Positions 32,556 through 45,083 of a stretch of DNA of 64,000 nucleotides are shown here, one piece after another (the stretch's first letter is position 1; each line of letters begins with the position of its first letter). The notes beneath the pieces are model-generated. The model did not search any database. It was not told the DNA's origin and saw nothing but the letters and a program-made list of their open reading frames with translations. The stretch comes from Notospermus geniculatus (Eukaryota > Nemertea > Pilidiophora > Heteronemertea > Lineidae): positions 230,458 to 294,457 of the forward strand of contig NMRB01000624.1 in NCBI GenBank assembly GCA_002633025.1, given 5' to 3'. A program made the position numbers and the translations under genes.

Positions 32556-35500
32556 CCACTCAAAGAAAAGAAATACAACGACACAATCTATCCAAATTAA
32601 GCACATTTATTATCTCGTATTGAGCGAAGAATATTGCGTCGTAACACATTTGTATTTTATATCACATAAATAGTGCAACAAACATTCTGCTCCGCTTTCC
32701 ACATCCGATGACCGCCCCCATTCTCGTACCCAGAGATTAGTTACGCTCGGCCGAGGTTGAAGGTCGTTACACTATCTCTGGAGACGGCTACGGACGACTT
32801 CAGCGTGTGTTCGCACGGCGCATGAATACATGTATATACTAATTTTTGACCGTTTCACTCCAAGTTTATATGGTGCGCCAAGTAGTGCTGTGTGTTTTCC
32901 TCCATACATGTAAATACAACAGATTCCTCATAAACCCTTCCTAATTACATTTTTGTGTATAACATTTTATACTCAAGTTATTTCAATGCATCTGCGGTTA
33001 AAATTCGGTGTAAAATTGCACGATGCCCATGGCCAGCCGTCTCCAGAGATTAGTGGAGCGACCTTCAACCTCGGCCCGAGCGTAGAATCTCTGGGTACGA
33101 GATTGGGCCACCCCACGCGGCGTAAATGGAAACTACAGTATAAATTGTATGCCAGTTCAATTAAAAATGATGACACTGACTTGTGACTTGTGTTGGAAAA
33201 CAAGAAGACGGTGGAGGGGTGTCAGACGAGTCGACACATCTTCAAATTCCACCCATCACTCTTCATCGGATTTGGAAAATGAGCTTTTAAGGCCTGCACC
33301 TCCTGTTTTGTGGGCTGACCCGTGTGGCGCCTGCGGAAGTGGACAAACATCAACAGTGTGAGCACCACCTGCCGCACAAAATACAGCCTACTTCAAGGCA
33401 TAACAGATGTTTTTCGAGTCTTTTACAGTGACGGGCCGATGCTATCCAGAATGTCCTTCTCTCTTGTCAGCCATAGCACTGGCAGGTTCCGGAAACATGA
33501 GAGGTCCGCTGGAGGATCAGCGAGTCTTTCAGTGACCTGCCTTCAGTGGCGCCATTCTTGGCCCTTCACCGGGAGGTGGATAGATACCAAACGCACATTT
33601 CACAACTTGTCTACCGGTATGTCCCCTGTTGCATAGCCACACGACGTATTTCAATAACTAAAACAAGATCAGCGATTATCCTACTTTTTACATTACATCG
33701 ATAAGTACCACTGTACTTTGCTTTAAAAATTCTTTTTACTCATATTTGTACGGACACTTATTTCGATTTCAAACTTATATTTTCCTCAAGGGAGTAAGAA
33801 ATGAAAGTGCAAAAATAAGAAGTGGGAAATTTTGGAATTTTGCGCAAATTTTTCAATTTCTCAAATTGGGAGAAAATTTTTCCCATTTTGAGAAATATCG
33901 CCCGAAAAATCACACAAAATGTCATTTCATTTTAAGAAAATTTCTCAAAATGGGAAAAATTTTCTCCCACTTTGAAAAATTGAAAAATTCGTGCAAAATT
34001 CCAAAATTTCCCCCATCTTATTTTCCACTTTTATTTCTTAGTCCCTTCTTCCTTCTTGGTACCGGTAGCATCAAGAAGAGCTGACATCCAGGTGCTTGTC
34101 GGAAATATAAAAACTCCATGAAATATGTAAGTTTACTTAGATAATTTCCCCCTTGATGCCAACAGGCAGCGATTTAGACCAAATGCTTTTTTCCGTCCCT
34201 TTGTACGGATACCTATTTACATGTAGTTCACACCAATCGTTCCTTCCACCACGTTACCGCTGTTATCAAGACGATCTCACAGCCAGCTGCTGATTGGAAA
34301 TAAAACTAATGACAACACCAGTTTTTATTTCCCGCCTCTGATGGATATGCGGAACTTAAGACCCATTTTATGCCGTGTGCGTATATGCAGATTCCGAATC
34401 GGTAACTTACAGAAAGACAACACTTCATCTCAAGAATAAAAGTGATAGCCTACATGAAATGACAGATAAATTCCGGTGACCTCTATTTCACCTGTCGCTT
34501 TTTTCATGGCATACTTAGTGCGCACAAATCATTGCGCAATTCTGAAAAAACAGATCATGTTCTTGCTAAAGTTATCCATTTACAGCAAGGTCACGACGTC
34601 GGACAACCTATTAATGCTTTTAAGCGAAATGTCAAATCAATGAGTTGAAATAAATATAAGTTCACAGTTTTAGCAAAAGAAAGTGAGTTTTAGGGCCTTG
34701 TTCTAAATCTGTGGCAGTGCGCGCTGATTTTTCGAGTCGAATGGGGTGTAATGTGTAGTACATACAATCATGACCATGCACTGGGTATTGGAAATACATT
34801 TTACCAAAAATAGATATTTTTGATTTTACATTATTTGATTTCCTAACGTCAAAGTTATTGTTTCGATTGAGACCAACATTTTACACAATGTAAATGACAT
34901 CCATGAATCTATGTTCACCAAAATTGGTTGGATAATCCTGACCAAGCTTAAGGTTTGAGTACATTGCTGGCAACATTTTCCCAACATTCAGAGCAACAAA
35001 ATCTTGTTCGAGAAATGTTGTTTAGTGTGTGCAGGGGGAGAGTTTTCCAATGTTCCATTGTAGTTGCATACCCAAACAATAGATAAACGTCGTCGTAGGG
35101 CCTAACCGGGCGCTTACGAAACCTCCCTTATGTTTAAAGCACGACTGTATGCATTAGGTGAGTCTTTATTCCTCCCCACCTTGATAAGACTGGTCTCCTG
35201 TCCAACCTGTATATAGCCAGTGGTAACACCGAGGCTGGACTGATACTATGTCGAAACAAAAATGGCCGCCATACCATTCATCACTTGAGAAGTTCAACGT
35301 GCTGTTATAGCGTGACTAATCCTTCATCTTAAACTCATTCTTTTATGTGTAGCAACACTCTCAATGCCTAATTGGTAACTTAGGCTACATGTAGACCATT
35401 CAAAAAGATAGATTCGAACAGTCTTTCGAGCATAAATATACGACGTTGCCTAAAGGTCAAAGGTTACGCCGCCCGTCGCGAGATACAAAACCTTAATTTG

Positions 35501-36558
35501 TTGGCCAGTGAAAAAGGCTATATGAGCAAAAGATAATGTTGCTCAGGAACGTTGTTCACTCTTGTTGAAAAAATGTTGCCTGTATACACGCAGCTTAATA
35601 ACTACATGGCGTAGGCTATTATCAAAAATAAATAGGCCCTATCTAAGTCTATATTTGGTATTCTATATATAAAGATAGGCCTAGTCTCCATCAGAACAGT
35701 AACCATGATATAACGAATTCAAAGTGTAAAATATCTTTTTTACAGCCGGTATATTGTCGTGGTGTGCTGTATAATAGATATAATATCGTGTTTGTAACAT
35801 TTAATGACAAATACTTTGTCATCCACTTCACCCTTCGTTCAATATCGTCGGCGTATTTACATTAGCCTGTGTGACCTCTTCGGTGATGCCCGCATCAAGT
35901 CAGAAACCATTCTTAGAAGTAGAACATTGAGAACATGTGAAACCATCACAGAGACACTTATTTACATTACATTCAGTGGTTTTTATACAATTATATGCAT
36001 CGTACATGCTTTCAATAAGGGTAGTAGCATAAAGGAATCAAACGATGAAGTAACTGAGGGATACACTTCATGTGTTGCCACCAGATGTCTCTCACTGCCT
36101 GAATTTTGGCTTAACGTAATATGCAGGAGCTTCAACTTTTTTATGGTAGTGGGGTACATGAATCTGTCAACTTGATGCCTTGAACTCCATTTCTGAGGAT
36201 AACAGAGCTATTTTCAACACAGTGTGCAAATGTACGTCAGCCTTTTCAAATGTACACAGATGACCCTGCGCTCTCATCGTTCGTGGGGTTTTCATTAATT
36301 CAGTCCTTTTGTATTATACGATCTACTATATAGTCTGAATTCAACAAAATTTGCACTAAACATGCGGAAGGGTCTTGCCCAGCATATGGAAGAGTCAGAG
36401 TGCAAATCTGTTGAGGTTTAAAGGGATTACTGTCCACATTTTATAAAATGCGAAGTTAAGTTGAAACTTTATGTTTGATTCCTTTATGGTAGTAGTCTGT
36501 ATTGTAATGTAGTAACCGTCTGTATTGTAATGTAGTAACCAATAACGTTGTAATAAGT
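32556..36558 (+). other. Haplotype-like block, version 2
   Basis: Repeats 27647-32554 after the single n at 32555, lacking three insertions. It includes allelic copies of the foldback (about 32715-33100), the GGGAGTAAG element (33790-34045) and the inverted dispersed repeat (35135-35475). No gene is supported. Confidence 0.75.
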
Positions 36559-37285
36559 TTATTTGTCAATAACTCGAACACCTTAGACTCATAAACAAAT
36601 AGGATGATAACATAAGTCTACAAACACTAATTATGCCTTGATAACTGTAGGCCTTCTCAACAAACGATTTTAAACTGAAAACCCTGCGGTGTCTAGGCCT
36701 ACTTGAAGAGTGCTATCAAAACAATAACAGTTGTGCTGTGTAGGCCTATACAGTGTGCATGCAGTAGTTTTTCATTAGCGATTACACTGTTCACATAGTT
36801 TTTTCCAAAGCACATACATTTAATGTACATCACGCATGTATTGTACAGGACATCAGACGACACTGCGGGACGTCTGCTCCGAAAAAACCCTGCCGGTTTT
36901 ATCCGCGAGGGCTGCAGGTTACTAAGGCCGAACATCACAGAAAGGTATCCCGTGGCTCTGATTTTGACAGAATGTCACGTATTTTGCCATATTTCTTTGC
37001 CGTACCTTCCTCGACAACGAAGCTACATGTACAGCATGGCCTGCCTTTACTCGACCACGAGTCAGTAAAACAAGTTCCGTTTTTAAAAACTCTCACATGA
37101 AGATGTCGAAAGGAGACAAATACATGTACATGTACGTGTATTTTATTTCAATTCATCACGAACACCCATCTTTTCATTCGTAAGGGAGAAAGACTTCAAC
37201 AGCCATAACAAGTTAAAACGACCAACGAAAAAACCAATGTATACCATTAGCATTTAAAGGAATCAACATAAAAGTTTAACTGCGA
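36559..37285. other. No gene seen (36.56-37.28 kb)
   Basis: AT-rich, with several AGGCCTA and ACATGTA words. This is where a downstream opsin exon might be expected on the minus strand, but I find no TM6 or TM7 motif. Confidence 0.4.
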
Positions 37286-37720
37286 ACGATGAAGTGACTG
37301 AGGGATACGCTTTATGTGTTGCCACCAGATGTCTCTCACTGCCTGAGCTTCAACTTTTTTTATGGTAATGGGGCACATGAATTTGTCAACTTGATGCCTT
37401 GAATTCCATTTCTGAGGATAACAGAGCTATTTTCAGCACAATTAGTGTTCCATGTGCAAATGTACGTTCGCCTATTCGAATGTACACATATGACCCTGCG
37501 CTCTCGTCGTTCGTGGGGTTCTCATTAATTCAGTCCTTTGTATCATAAGATCAACTAGTCTGAATTCAACAAAATTTGCACTAAACATGCAGAAGGGTCT
37601 TGCCTATCATATGGAAGAGTCAGAATGCAAATCTGTTGAGGCTTAAAGGGATACTGTCCAAATTTATAAAATGCTAAATTTGTAAGTTGAACCTTTATGT
37701 TTGATTCCTTTATGCCATTT
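37285..37720 (+). repeat. Third, more diverged copy of the end of the haplotype block
   Basis: Matches about 31620-31860 and 32277-32490 (and the version 2 equivalents) through GTTGCCACCAGATGTCTCTC, TTCCATTTCTGAGGATAACA and CAACAAAATTTGCACTAAAC, with more substitutions and deletions. No n separates it, so it is probably a genuine older duplication rather than an assembly artefact. Confidence 0.65.
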
Positions 37721-38544
37721 AGACAATAACAAACACGGCGACTTCTAGGGGAAACCATGCCAGGGAGAGTCCGAGTCCGAAGACGCCTTGGCCTCCGACT
37801 CCCAACTTAAACCTGACTTTGCCCAGTCCTTCAGCGCACCATGAGGTGGAACTCCTACCGAGTCATCTTGAACAAAACTTAGAACTTACTCGTCTTTTCT
37901 TCTGCCTTTGGTGCTTCGGACGATTCCTGGAGGTTGATATCCTTCATTTCTGTGGCATCGCTGGTCACTTGGCTTGCCAAGGTATTCGTGCTCTGCGAAG
38001 CTGATGGACCACCTTCAATAGTAGACACCGTCTTTGTCCTCCGAATGCTGTCGTGTTCCATAATGCTTGACGTACTGCGCGAGCTAACCACGCTTCCGGA
38101 CTTTCAGAAAAATATGAGTAACACTGGAATAAGGAATCCGAAAACGTATAAACCAATGTTGAACGCGTAATTGCTTGGCGTTTGAGTTAAATAATCGAAA
38201 GTGCAGGACGTTTGAAAACCCTCTGGAATGTAAGCACCAAATCCGGCCAGCGGCAGGAGGCTGATGATGAAAGACCAGAACCACACAAGGACAATGAGGA
38301 TGAAAGCCCGATTCTTGGTCATCCGTTTCAGGGCCTCGAATGGCTGGGCTATGACGAAGTATCGGTCAAGAGCGATCATGGCGTTCGTGTTGATTGACAT
38401 CAAGCCGAAGATACCGCCGATCGCACCGTACACCTCGCAGGCTGAAAGGGAAAAGAGGAAATGCTGGTCTTGACTATCCTAGGATTAGGAGTCTGTTACG
38501 AACATTACTTGGAACACTGCCTGATGACCGAGGCAGAAAACTCA

Positions 38545-38640
38545 CCGAAAATACGCGCACACGCGAGCTGTCTGCTGGGCAAACGGTCTCAAATGACTTT
38601 TTGCTCAGCAGATACATGTAGCCCAAGTGTGCGGCTGGCT
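38545..38640. repeat. Partial copy of the palindromic element of 14631-15238
   Basis: AGAAAACTCACCGAAAATAC, CTCAGCAGATA and AGTGTGCGGC are shared in order. It lies about 100 bases from the acceptor of opsin exon 3. Confidence 0.65.
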
Positions 38641-39657
38641 TTATGCAGTGGCATGCCCCGTGTGCGGCGAAAAGGAATGCGCCACAAAACTGCTTTTACA
38701 AAAGGCCGTTGCTGGGCAATCAAACTGTACACAGTGCCGAATTTCTACGCAATATCGACACTGTCATCGAACGGCATCCGCCATTTTGATTTTTACGGCC
38801 GCGGATGGATATGTGATCAGGCCTCGCATATCACAACCGTGATACTCCGCGAAAATCAGAACCTTGCGCTTAAACAACTACATTCACGCCTAAACTTCTC
38901 CCTGCAATCGATGTGTCACAATTTTGAAGTGAATAGTAATAAATATATATTTCTCTTGACTTTATAAGTGGAATAAGTGTATAACATCTGAGGGATGTTT
39001 GGTCACGTGGGTAAACAAAACGCACGCGGCCATGGACTACTTTGGTCTCAGAATAAATGTCGAAAAACCTCGAGATATCTTGCCACAAAATGATTATGCT
39101 TCACAAATATTTTTATTGTGTCTTGCATCTAAGCCCCATTTTGACCTAAGCAGGCCTGTATAATATTATTTATGCCTTCCGTTGGCGTATAACCGTGCAC
39201 TAGATCTACTGCGCATGGCGACGCTTGCTTATCGAGTGAACGGTCGACCGCTTCACAATGGTAAGGAATCCTTACACATATTACTGCGCTGCACTTCTTT
39301 TCAACATGGCGATAGCTGATCGATACTAGAGGGTGTTATTTGGAACGCCCTCTAGTGTCAAGAATGGCTGGGCAATAAGCAATATAGAACTGCGCGCGGG
39401 CTTGATCTGGGTGCTCTTACTTTTCATGCCCCACGTCCATATTCTGTTGAAACTTGCTATAGTGAAGAGAGGAAATCCGTTGACGGCTGTGGCGAGATTG
39501 ACTATCAGCATGTTTGGCGGGGTTTGGAGGGATTTAGTTCTGTAAAGAGATAACGGCTGAGTGTTAAATGAGTCGGCCTAAACCGATCTGCGAAAAGAAG
39601 AAAGTATTAAGAAAAGTTATTTTGGGTCTGATATCAACAATGGTAGAAATGTCATTA

Positions 39658-39789
39658 GGGAGTTTTCGCAAAGCCCCCGAAACGCCAACGCGAACGCCAA
39701 AGTCATTGTTCGATGCCACGAAGAGAGCACCGAACAAAAGGATGCATGTAGACGTTCGCGTTGGCGTTTCGGGGGCTTTGGGAAAACTC
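39658..39789. repeat. MITE, GAGAGTTTTCGCAAAGCCCC family, intact copy
   Basis: TA at 39656-39657 and 39790-39791. Ends GGGAGTTTTCGCAAAGCCCC and GGGGCTTTGGGAAAACTC. In the opsin first coding intron. Confidence 0.85.
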
Positions 39790-39799
39790 TATACTAACC

Positions 39800-42185
39800 C
39801 CAGTTTATCCTGAAACCTATAGAACTCAGATGAGCTGCTCATTCAGCGCTCCAATTTGGCATGCTTTGCAATCCTCTTACCACCGAATTACACAACAACA
39901 AGATAAAAAAAAATTAAAAACCATTGAGTAGGATTCAAAACCCTTCAAATCAAAAGCGATTACACATTTGCACGCAAAACGTAAAATTGATTGACTTCAA
40001 TACTGAATTTAGGAATTTTGAGAATTAATTCACTTGAAGGCTGTCATGTAGATTTCAATTAAACGTTATTAGTCTGGCGCTATTTAGAACTTTGATCGGC
40101 TCGCAGTAGAAGATTGATAACCAATGAAGACTACTGCGTCAAACCTCGTAAAGTAAAGACAAATCTGGCTGGCACCGAAAATGACGGCGGATGATTTAAT
40201 AAAAAATAAAAAAGCATCTTGAACCATCCAGAAATATTGGAACCTGGGAATGAATTGCTGGTGGTGTTGGGAGGGGAGGGGGTTCGGGGTGGTATATTCT
40301 CATGCGGGGTGGTATATTCTCATGCATAATACCACCGCGGTGCATGGAAATATTTACCACCACTTTTTTAATTCGGGTGAAAAAAATTAATTTAATTCAA
40401 GAAAAATTGCATGCGTTCAAAAAACTATCTTTTTATACACGTAATTAAAAAAATTATCATGTCCTTTATGGGCATTTCAACACTGCCAACAACAATACCC
40501 TCGCTATACCGCCACTGGCGGTATAACGAGAGTGGACTGTACATATATCGTTATCTATACCGAAGGCGATGTGACCGTACTAGACCTTGATCGGCATTTC
40601 TGATGAAAGGACGACCACTAATCGCCCTCCGAGGGAAATAGTTGGCATGACAAACCCTGCATGTTCTTTGCCTCCAGATGGAATGCTTGATAGAACCAGC
40701 TTTGGTCTCTCTGACGGCATGAAACACCATAGAATACGTTATATGAACCTGCTCCATAAAATGCATCATCTCAACAGTGCTCTCAGGCTTCAGAATAATG
40801 CTGGGTCTACTTTAATGAAACCACTTTCCCGATGGACGAGGTAAATGACCAAAGCCTTTTACCGGCTTTACGATGGATATTTTTTTATTGGCGATGGATC
40901 AGGCCATTTGCTAAACATTCTTGGACTTTCAGCTCATCACACTTAACGAGATCGTAGGTCGAAGTCGATGAGGAGCAGTTTGTTGCCACATCCAAGCGTC
41001 ACAAGTTCGATTTATTCACTGCTGAGACTGACCGTTCGCCATCTTGAACCCCATGTGTGCTGAATGGAATACAGAACTGACCTTTGGCTGATGTTTCGGA
41101 ATGTCACTCGTTCGTTGAATGGGGATGCACCGGGTGTACATAACAATTTATATCCATGGGGGAGAAGAAATATCCCAGAGGAGGCATAGAGATAATGGGC
41201 AATTTCCCAGTGATTTCTACGCCCAGAGCAAAGGTGAATGTCGGTAAATCAACCCGAGAGGGCAACTTCACAGCGGAACGCGACCAGGAAATTAATTCCT
41301 TCAGGCGATGTCAGGTGACTGATGACGACGGGCTGGGCGATGTTTTAACTGTCAGTATCCAAAAAAAGAAATATAAGATGTATATCGTGAGGGACTAAAA
41401 AGTGAAATTGTAGCCCTGAAATTGGTAACCCCTTCCCTCCTAGTGAAAAATACTTCACTTTATTGGCTTCAAGCATGTTTTGAGACGGTTCCTGAAAAGT
41501 GACTGGGCCTTTCTGAAGCCGGAGGTTGATTCCCATTGCGTATAAGGTTGTATCTAGGACGTTCTCGAACTGCGTTAATTGAACTCCGTTTCATGACGGT
41601 ATAATTTACGCTTCAATTCATCATCTCACAAGCAAGCGTACGAAGCCTTGCTATGTGGGAGGATGCCATAAAGCACATTTGCCTTTATCGCAACTCTGAC
41701 TATTCGCGGGACTTCAATGATGTCTTCAGAGAAGAATGTGTGAATTTCACTTCGCCGACCTCCCTTTAATCGATACGTCATTAAAATGATCAAAGGCGAA
41801 CATTAGTGATCGATTATATCTCATCTAAGATAGCCAACGCTCCTTGATTTTTGATATGACTAACACTATACGGTTGTTGGGATCACTTTGATGGGCAGGC
41901 TGTTGTGCTTGTTTGAAGTCTCCATGGGGCCTCCTGTTTCCTAAAGTGACTTTAAATTAATGGTACCATTAACTTCGATCAGGAGGAGATAATCTCCTCC
42001 ATGCTTCAAACAGGCCCCTGGCAAATTGGCGATTTAGTGAGAGGAGGATTGGCGAGTATTCCTCTATGTAATGGCTGCCTAACGGTAACAATAAAATAAC
42101 GTGTACGTTAACGTTATTTTTTACATTGTAAATGTACTGTACTTCAGAATTTACATTGCAAATGAATACGTCCGAAATACATTTT
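39800..42185. other. No gene seen (39.8-42.2 kb), opsin intron
   Basis: Opsin intron on the minus strand. It holds a short exact duplication, GGGGTGGTATATTCTCATGC twice at about 40281-40325, and a small palindrome, ATACCGCCACTGGCGGTAT, near 40505. Open frames here have no motifs. Confidence 0.45.
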
Positions 42186-42191
42186 GCAATA

Positions 42192-42350
42192 GAGAGATTT
42201 CGAAATCAAACGATAAACGTAAACTTTACGACAACGTTATTGTTCGTACTTAACTACACATTAACCAGATTTTATATTGCATTTTCGTTACAAAAATAAC
42301 GTTGTCGTTAACGTTTACGTTTATAGTTCGATTTCGAAACTTTAACTCTC
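42192..42350. repeat. MITE, GGAGGTTTAGAAATCAAACG family, beside the opsin exon 1 donor
   Basis: Left GAGAGATTTCGAAATCAAAC after TA 42190-42191; right end GTTCGATTTCGAAACTTTAA. The right end lies 12 bases from the splice donor (GT at 42363-42362, minus strand). Confidence 0.75.
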
Positions 42351-42787
42351 GATTGATACTTACTTAAAAAACGTATAAATAACTACAGCATTGCCGATGG
42401 TTCCTATAAGGCCGACTACGCCGATGTAAAGTCCAATGACATAGAAGTGGTAATCTGGAATCTTGGTCATATCGTACTGCCACCAGTGAGGATGTATCTT
42501 CAAGTCACCAAATATGTACCAAGGCGCCTCCGTCGTAATGTTATCCAGGTACGGCGAAGTGTAATTTTCTGACCACGGTGACTCCGATGTGAAGTCCACC
42601 GTCCCGTCGGTGACGTCCGTGACACTTGTTGTCGCCATAGCGCTGTGGAATGTGGAGAGTTTCCGTCCTAAAAAAGGAGAATGAAACAGATGAGCTATAG
42701 TTTTTAAACGAGGGGTAGAATTCGACTCTAAAAGCGAAAAACGTTCTTGCTTCAGCGCTACATATTTGACAAATGTGTCGGCTCTGC

Positions 42788-43820
42788 TATACCAGGTGTA
42801 AAAGGAAAGAATATCCCCGGGAAAAATGTCCTGTTACACACCAACTCTGGCGTTTAGTTTCAATAGCCATGCATCTAATCCGCCATGGAACAATATGAAT
42901 GGACAGTTTTAAAGCCTGACTGTATGCGTTAGGTGACTCTTTATCCCTCCCCACTTTGATAAGACTGGTCTCCTGTCCAACCTATATACATGTATAGCCA
43001 GTGGTAACACCGAGGCTGGACTGATACTATGTCGAAAAAATATGGCCGCCATACCTTCATCACTTGAGAAGTTCAACGTGCTGTTGTAGCGTGACTAACC
43101 CTTCATCAGGTAAGGTAACATGTTTCAACTCATTATTTTATGTTTAGTAACATTCCCAATACCTAATTGGTAACTTAGATCATTCAGATAGATAGATTCG
43201 AACAGTCTTATCAAGCATGCATATATACCACGTNAAAGGCCTAGCTTAGTCCGGATTATACGGACAATTTTAAAGGGAATTTGCACTTTTGTTCCGCAAT
43301 AACACTGTCCGGATCCGGATAGCGGGGTTTCCGGATAAGAGGGGGAAAATGCATGGCGGAAATTTGTCCCCAATGTACTGATGTTCGGATGGCGAGGTTT
43401 CCGGATTAACGCAGTTCGGATTAACAAAGTCTGACTGTACATGTATAGCCAGTGGTAACACCGAGGCTGGACTGATACTATGTCGAAACAAAAATGGCCG
43501 CCATACCTTCATCACTTGAGAAGTTCAACGTGCTGTTGTAGCGTGACTAACCCTTCATCAGGTAAGGTAACATGCTTCAACTCATTATTTTATGTTTAGT
43601 AACATTCCCAATACCTAATTGGTAACTTAGATCATTCAGATAGATAGATTCGAATAGTCTTATCAAGCATGCATATATACCACGTTGCCTAAAGGTCAAA
43701 GGTTACGTCGGCCGTCGCGAGATACAACACCTAACGCATGCTGTTGGGCTTTAATCCATCATGGAACAATAGAACTGGACGGTTTTAACATGGAGACATT
43801 CTTTACTGTTACACCTGTAC
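42788..43820. repeat. Compound repeats with a contig overlap at the single n (43234)
   Basis: 42905-43233 and 43440-43735 are near-identical inverted copies of the 18023-type repeat. Between them, 43235-43439, sits sequence ending GGATTAACAAAGTCTGACTG with GTTTCCGGATTAACGCAG inside, which resembles the terminal repeats of pogo/Tigger-type elements. Flanks at 42788-42915 and 43745-43820 are the two halves of the GGAAAGAAT element seen at 10500 and 55908. Part of the duplication is probably an unmerged contig overlap. Confidence 0.55.
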
Positions 43821-43835
43821 TCATTGACTGACTGA

Positions 43836-44540
43836 GTGATGCGGCGAAGATTTTCCCATAGAAGGGTTAAAAATATCGACGACGTCTCTCAATCGGATGA
43901 GGTGTATCCTCTTAACCATAGTGATTGCTGCCCCACACTTCCAGCGGGACATTATCTGATAATCGGATTACTAATGATATCTTTTTTCGGACAAACTCTG
44001 CCTGTCAATTTGTTTCATGATGAGGAGAAAAACGATATGACACTTGGCGAAGTTTTTTTACTGAAAAAAATTTCCCCTGAAATCAAAGCCGTCAATTTCC
44101 AGCAAAAATATGCTATTTTCCGATGCAATCAATTGTTGATCGGCTGTTATGACAAGTAATCTGCAATTTCCCAAGTAATTAGTTTACGCAAATAAGATCT
44201 CTTTTATAGATAATTAACCAATCATCTATTTGATAAAGTACTTGACTGGTTCAATAAGATAGAAATTCAACCAAGCAGCCGGGGATTTTAGAATGCTTGG
44301 TCGAAATTGGTCGTGCTGTGAATTTGTAGGTCGTGCATGGGCTCGGAATCAACCAGTCAGAAAACCCCTTCGTGATACAAAGGGCCTAGCTGTGTGTCAG
44401 TGGTTTTCTTCGGACCAACTTTCACCTGATTCACATGAGACGCCAAACATTTTACAGAACCATAAAAATTCATTTGTGCTCGCCCAGTAGGCCATAGGCC
44501 CTACGCCAAAATCGCAGTAGTACGCGGTTACAAAGATTGG
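43836..44540. other. No gene seen (43.8-44.5 kb)
   Basis: A 107-codon open frame (43836-44159, +) has a hydrophobic stretch but matches nothing I recognise and has no supporting splice sites. It is left unannotated. Confidence 0.35.
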
Positions 44541-44546
44541 CTTTGT

Positions 44547-44620
44547 ACGAAAGCCCAGAATGCTCATTCAAAATTCAATATTGAATTTTGAATTTTGAAT
44601 GAGCATTCTGGGCTTTCGTA
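44547..44620. repeat. Near-perfect long hairpin
   Basis: GAAAGCCCAGAATGCTCATT and its reverse complement AATGAGCATTCTGGGCTTTC form arms of about 33 bases separated by a few A/T-rich bases. Confidence 0.8.
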
Positions 44621-44939
44621 GCTTTGCCACTGGGATATAGCTCCTCCAAAATTATCATCTTCAACGTCAGGATTCGATTCGAAGATATCAACAGCCTGTG
44701 CGTTGGTCAGCAATGCCGACCATCATCAACAGAAGCTGGCCCCCTGCAATGTCAGATCCCCGATTTTGGTATTTTTGACAGAACTAATTTGGAAAAAATA
44801 TGGCCGGATTTTCGATGAGACGAGTGTCAGGCCTAACTTTCCAGGGCTAACTATTCAAGCTCAGGTCCGACATGTTTTTATACAAGAACTTCGGGCCGAA
44901 CACAGCAATTTTCAGTACTTTAACGCATTTTAGCAGCAA

Positions 44940-45083
44940 TACGGAGGTTTAGAAATCAAACGTGAACTTTACGACAACGTTATTTTTCATACTACACATT
45001 AACCAAATTTTATATTGCATTTTCGGTACAAAAATAACGTTGTCGTTAACGTTTACGTTTATCGTTTGATTTCTAAACCTCCC
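44940..45083. repeat. MITE, GGAGGTTTAGAAATCAAACG family
   Basis: GGAGGTTTAGAAATCAAACG to CGTTTGATTTCTAAACCTCC, followed by TA at 45084-45085. Inner inverted ACAACGTTATTTTT / AAAAATAACGTTGT. Confidence 0.82.

Larger units (their letters stand above)
37890..42638 (-). pseudogene. Gq/rhabdomeric (melanopsin-type) opsin, 5' exons, apparently damaged
   Basis: Three minus-strand exons join in phase: 42638-42364, 39539-39421 and 38441-37890. They encode an extracellular N-terminus with glycosylation sites NYT and NIT and the r-opsin HPHW motif, TM1 (GNAVVIYTFF), TKSLQTPPNM, TM2, VNGFPL, the TM3 cysteine, MSINTNAMIALDRY, and TM4-TM5 with PEGFQTSCTFDYL. Family members absorb light through retinal on a TM7 lysine and signal through Gq. 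Three defects are visible. TM2 reads NLATAVNGFPL, about seven residues shorter than relatives and without the conserved Asp. A TGA at 38104-38106 follows LLIFF at the end of TM5, with the same frame continuing as a serine-rich intracellular loop (residues to 37890). No TM6-TM7 exon is seen downstream, so the retinal-binding lysine is missing. It may be a pseudogene, or an allele with errors whose 3' exons lie in a disordered part of the scaffold. Confidence 0.8.

Noticed and set aside
31506-36175. Open frames 31506-31763 and 35804-36175 encoding similar peptides
   Set aside because: They are the same sequence in the two haplotype-like blocks, so their likeness is not evidence of selection; no motif or splice context, and the versions end differently because of a small frameshift.
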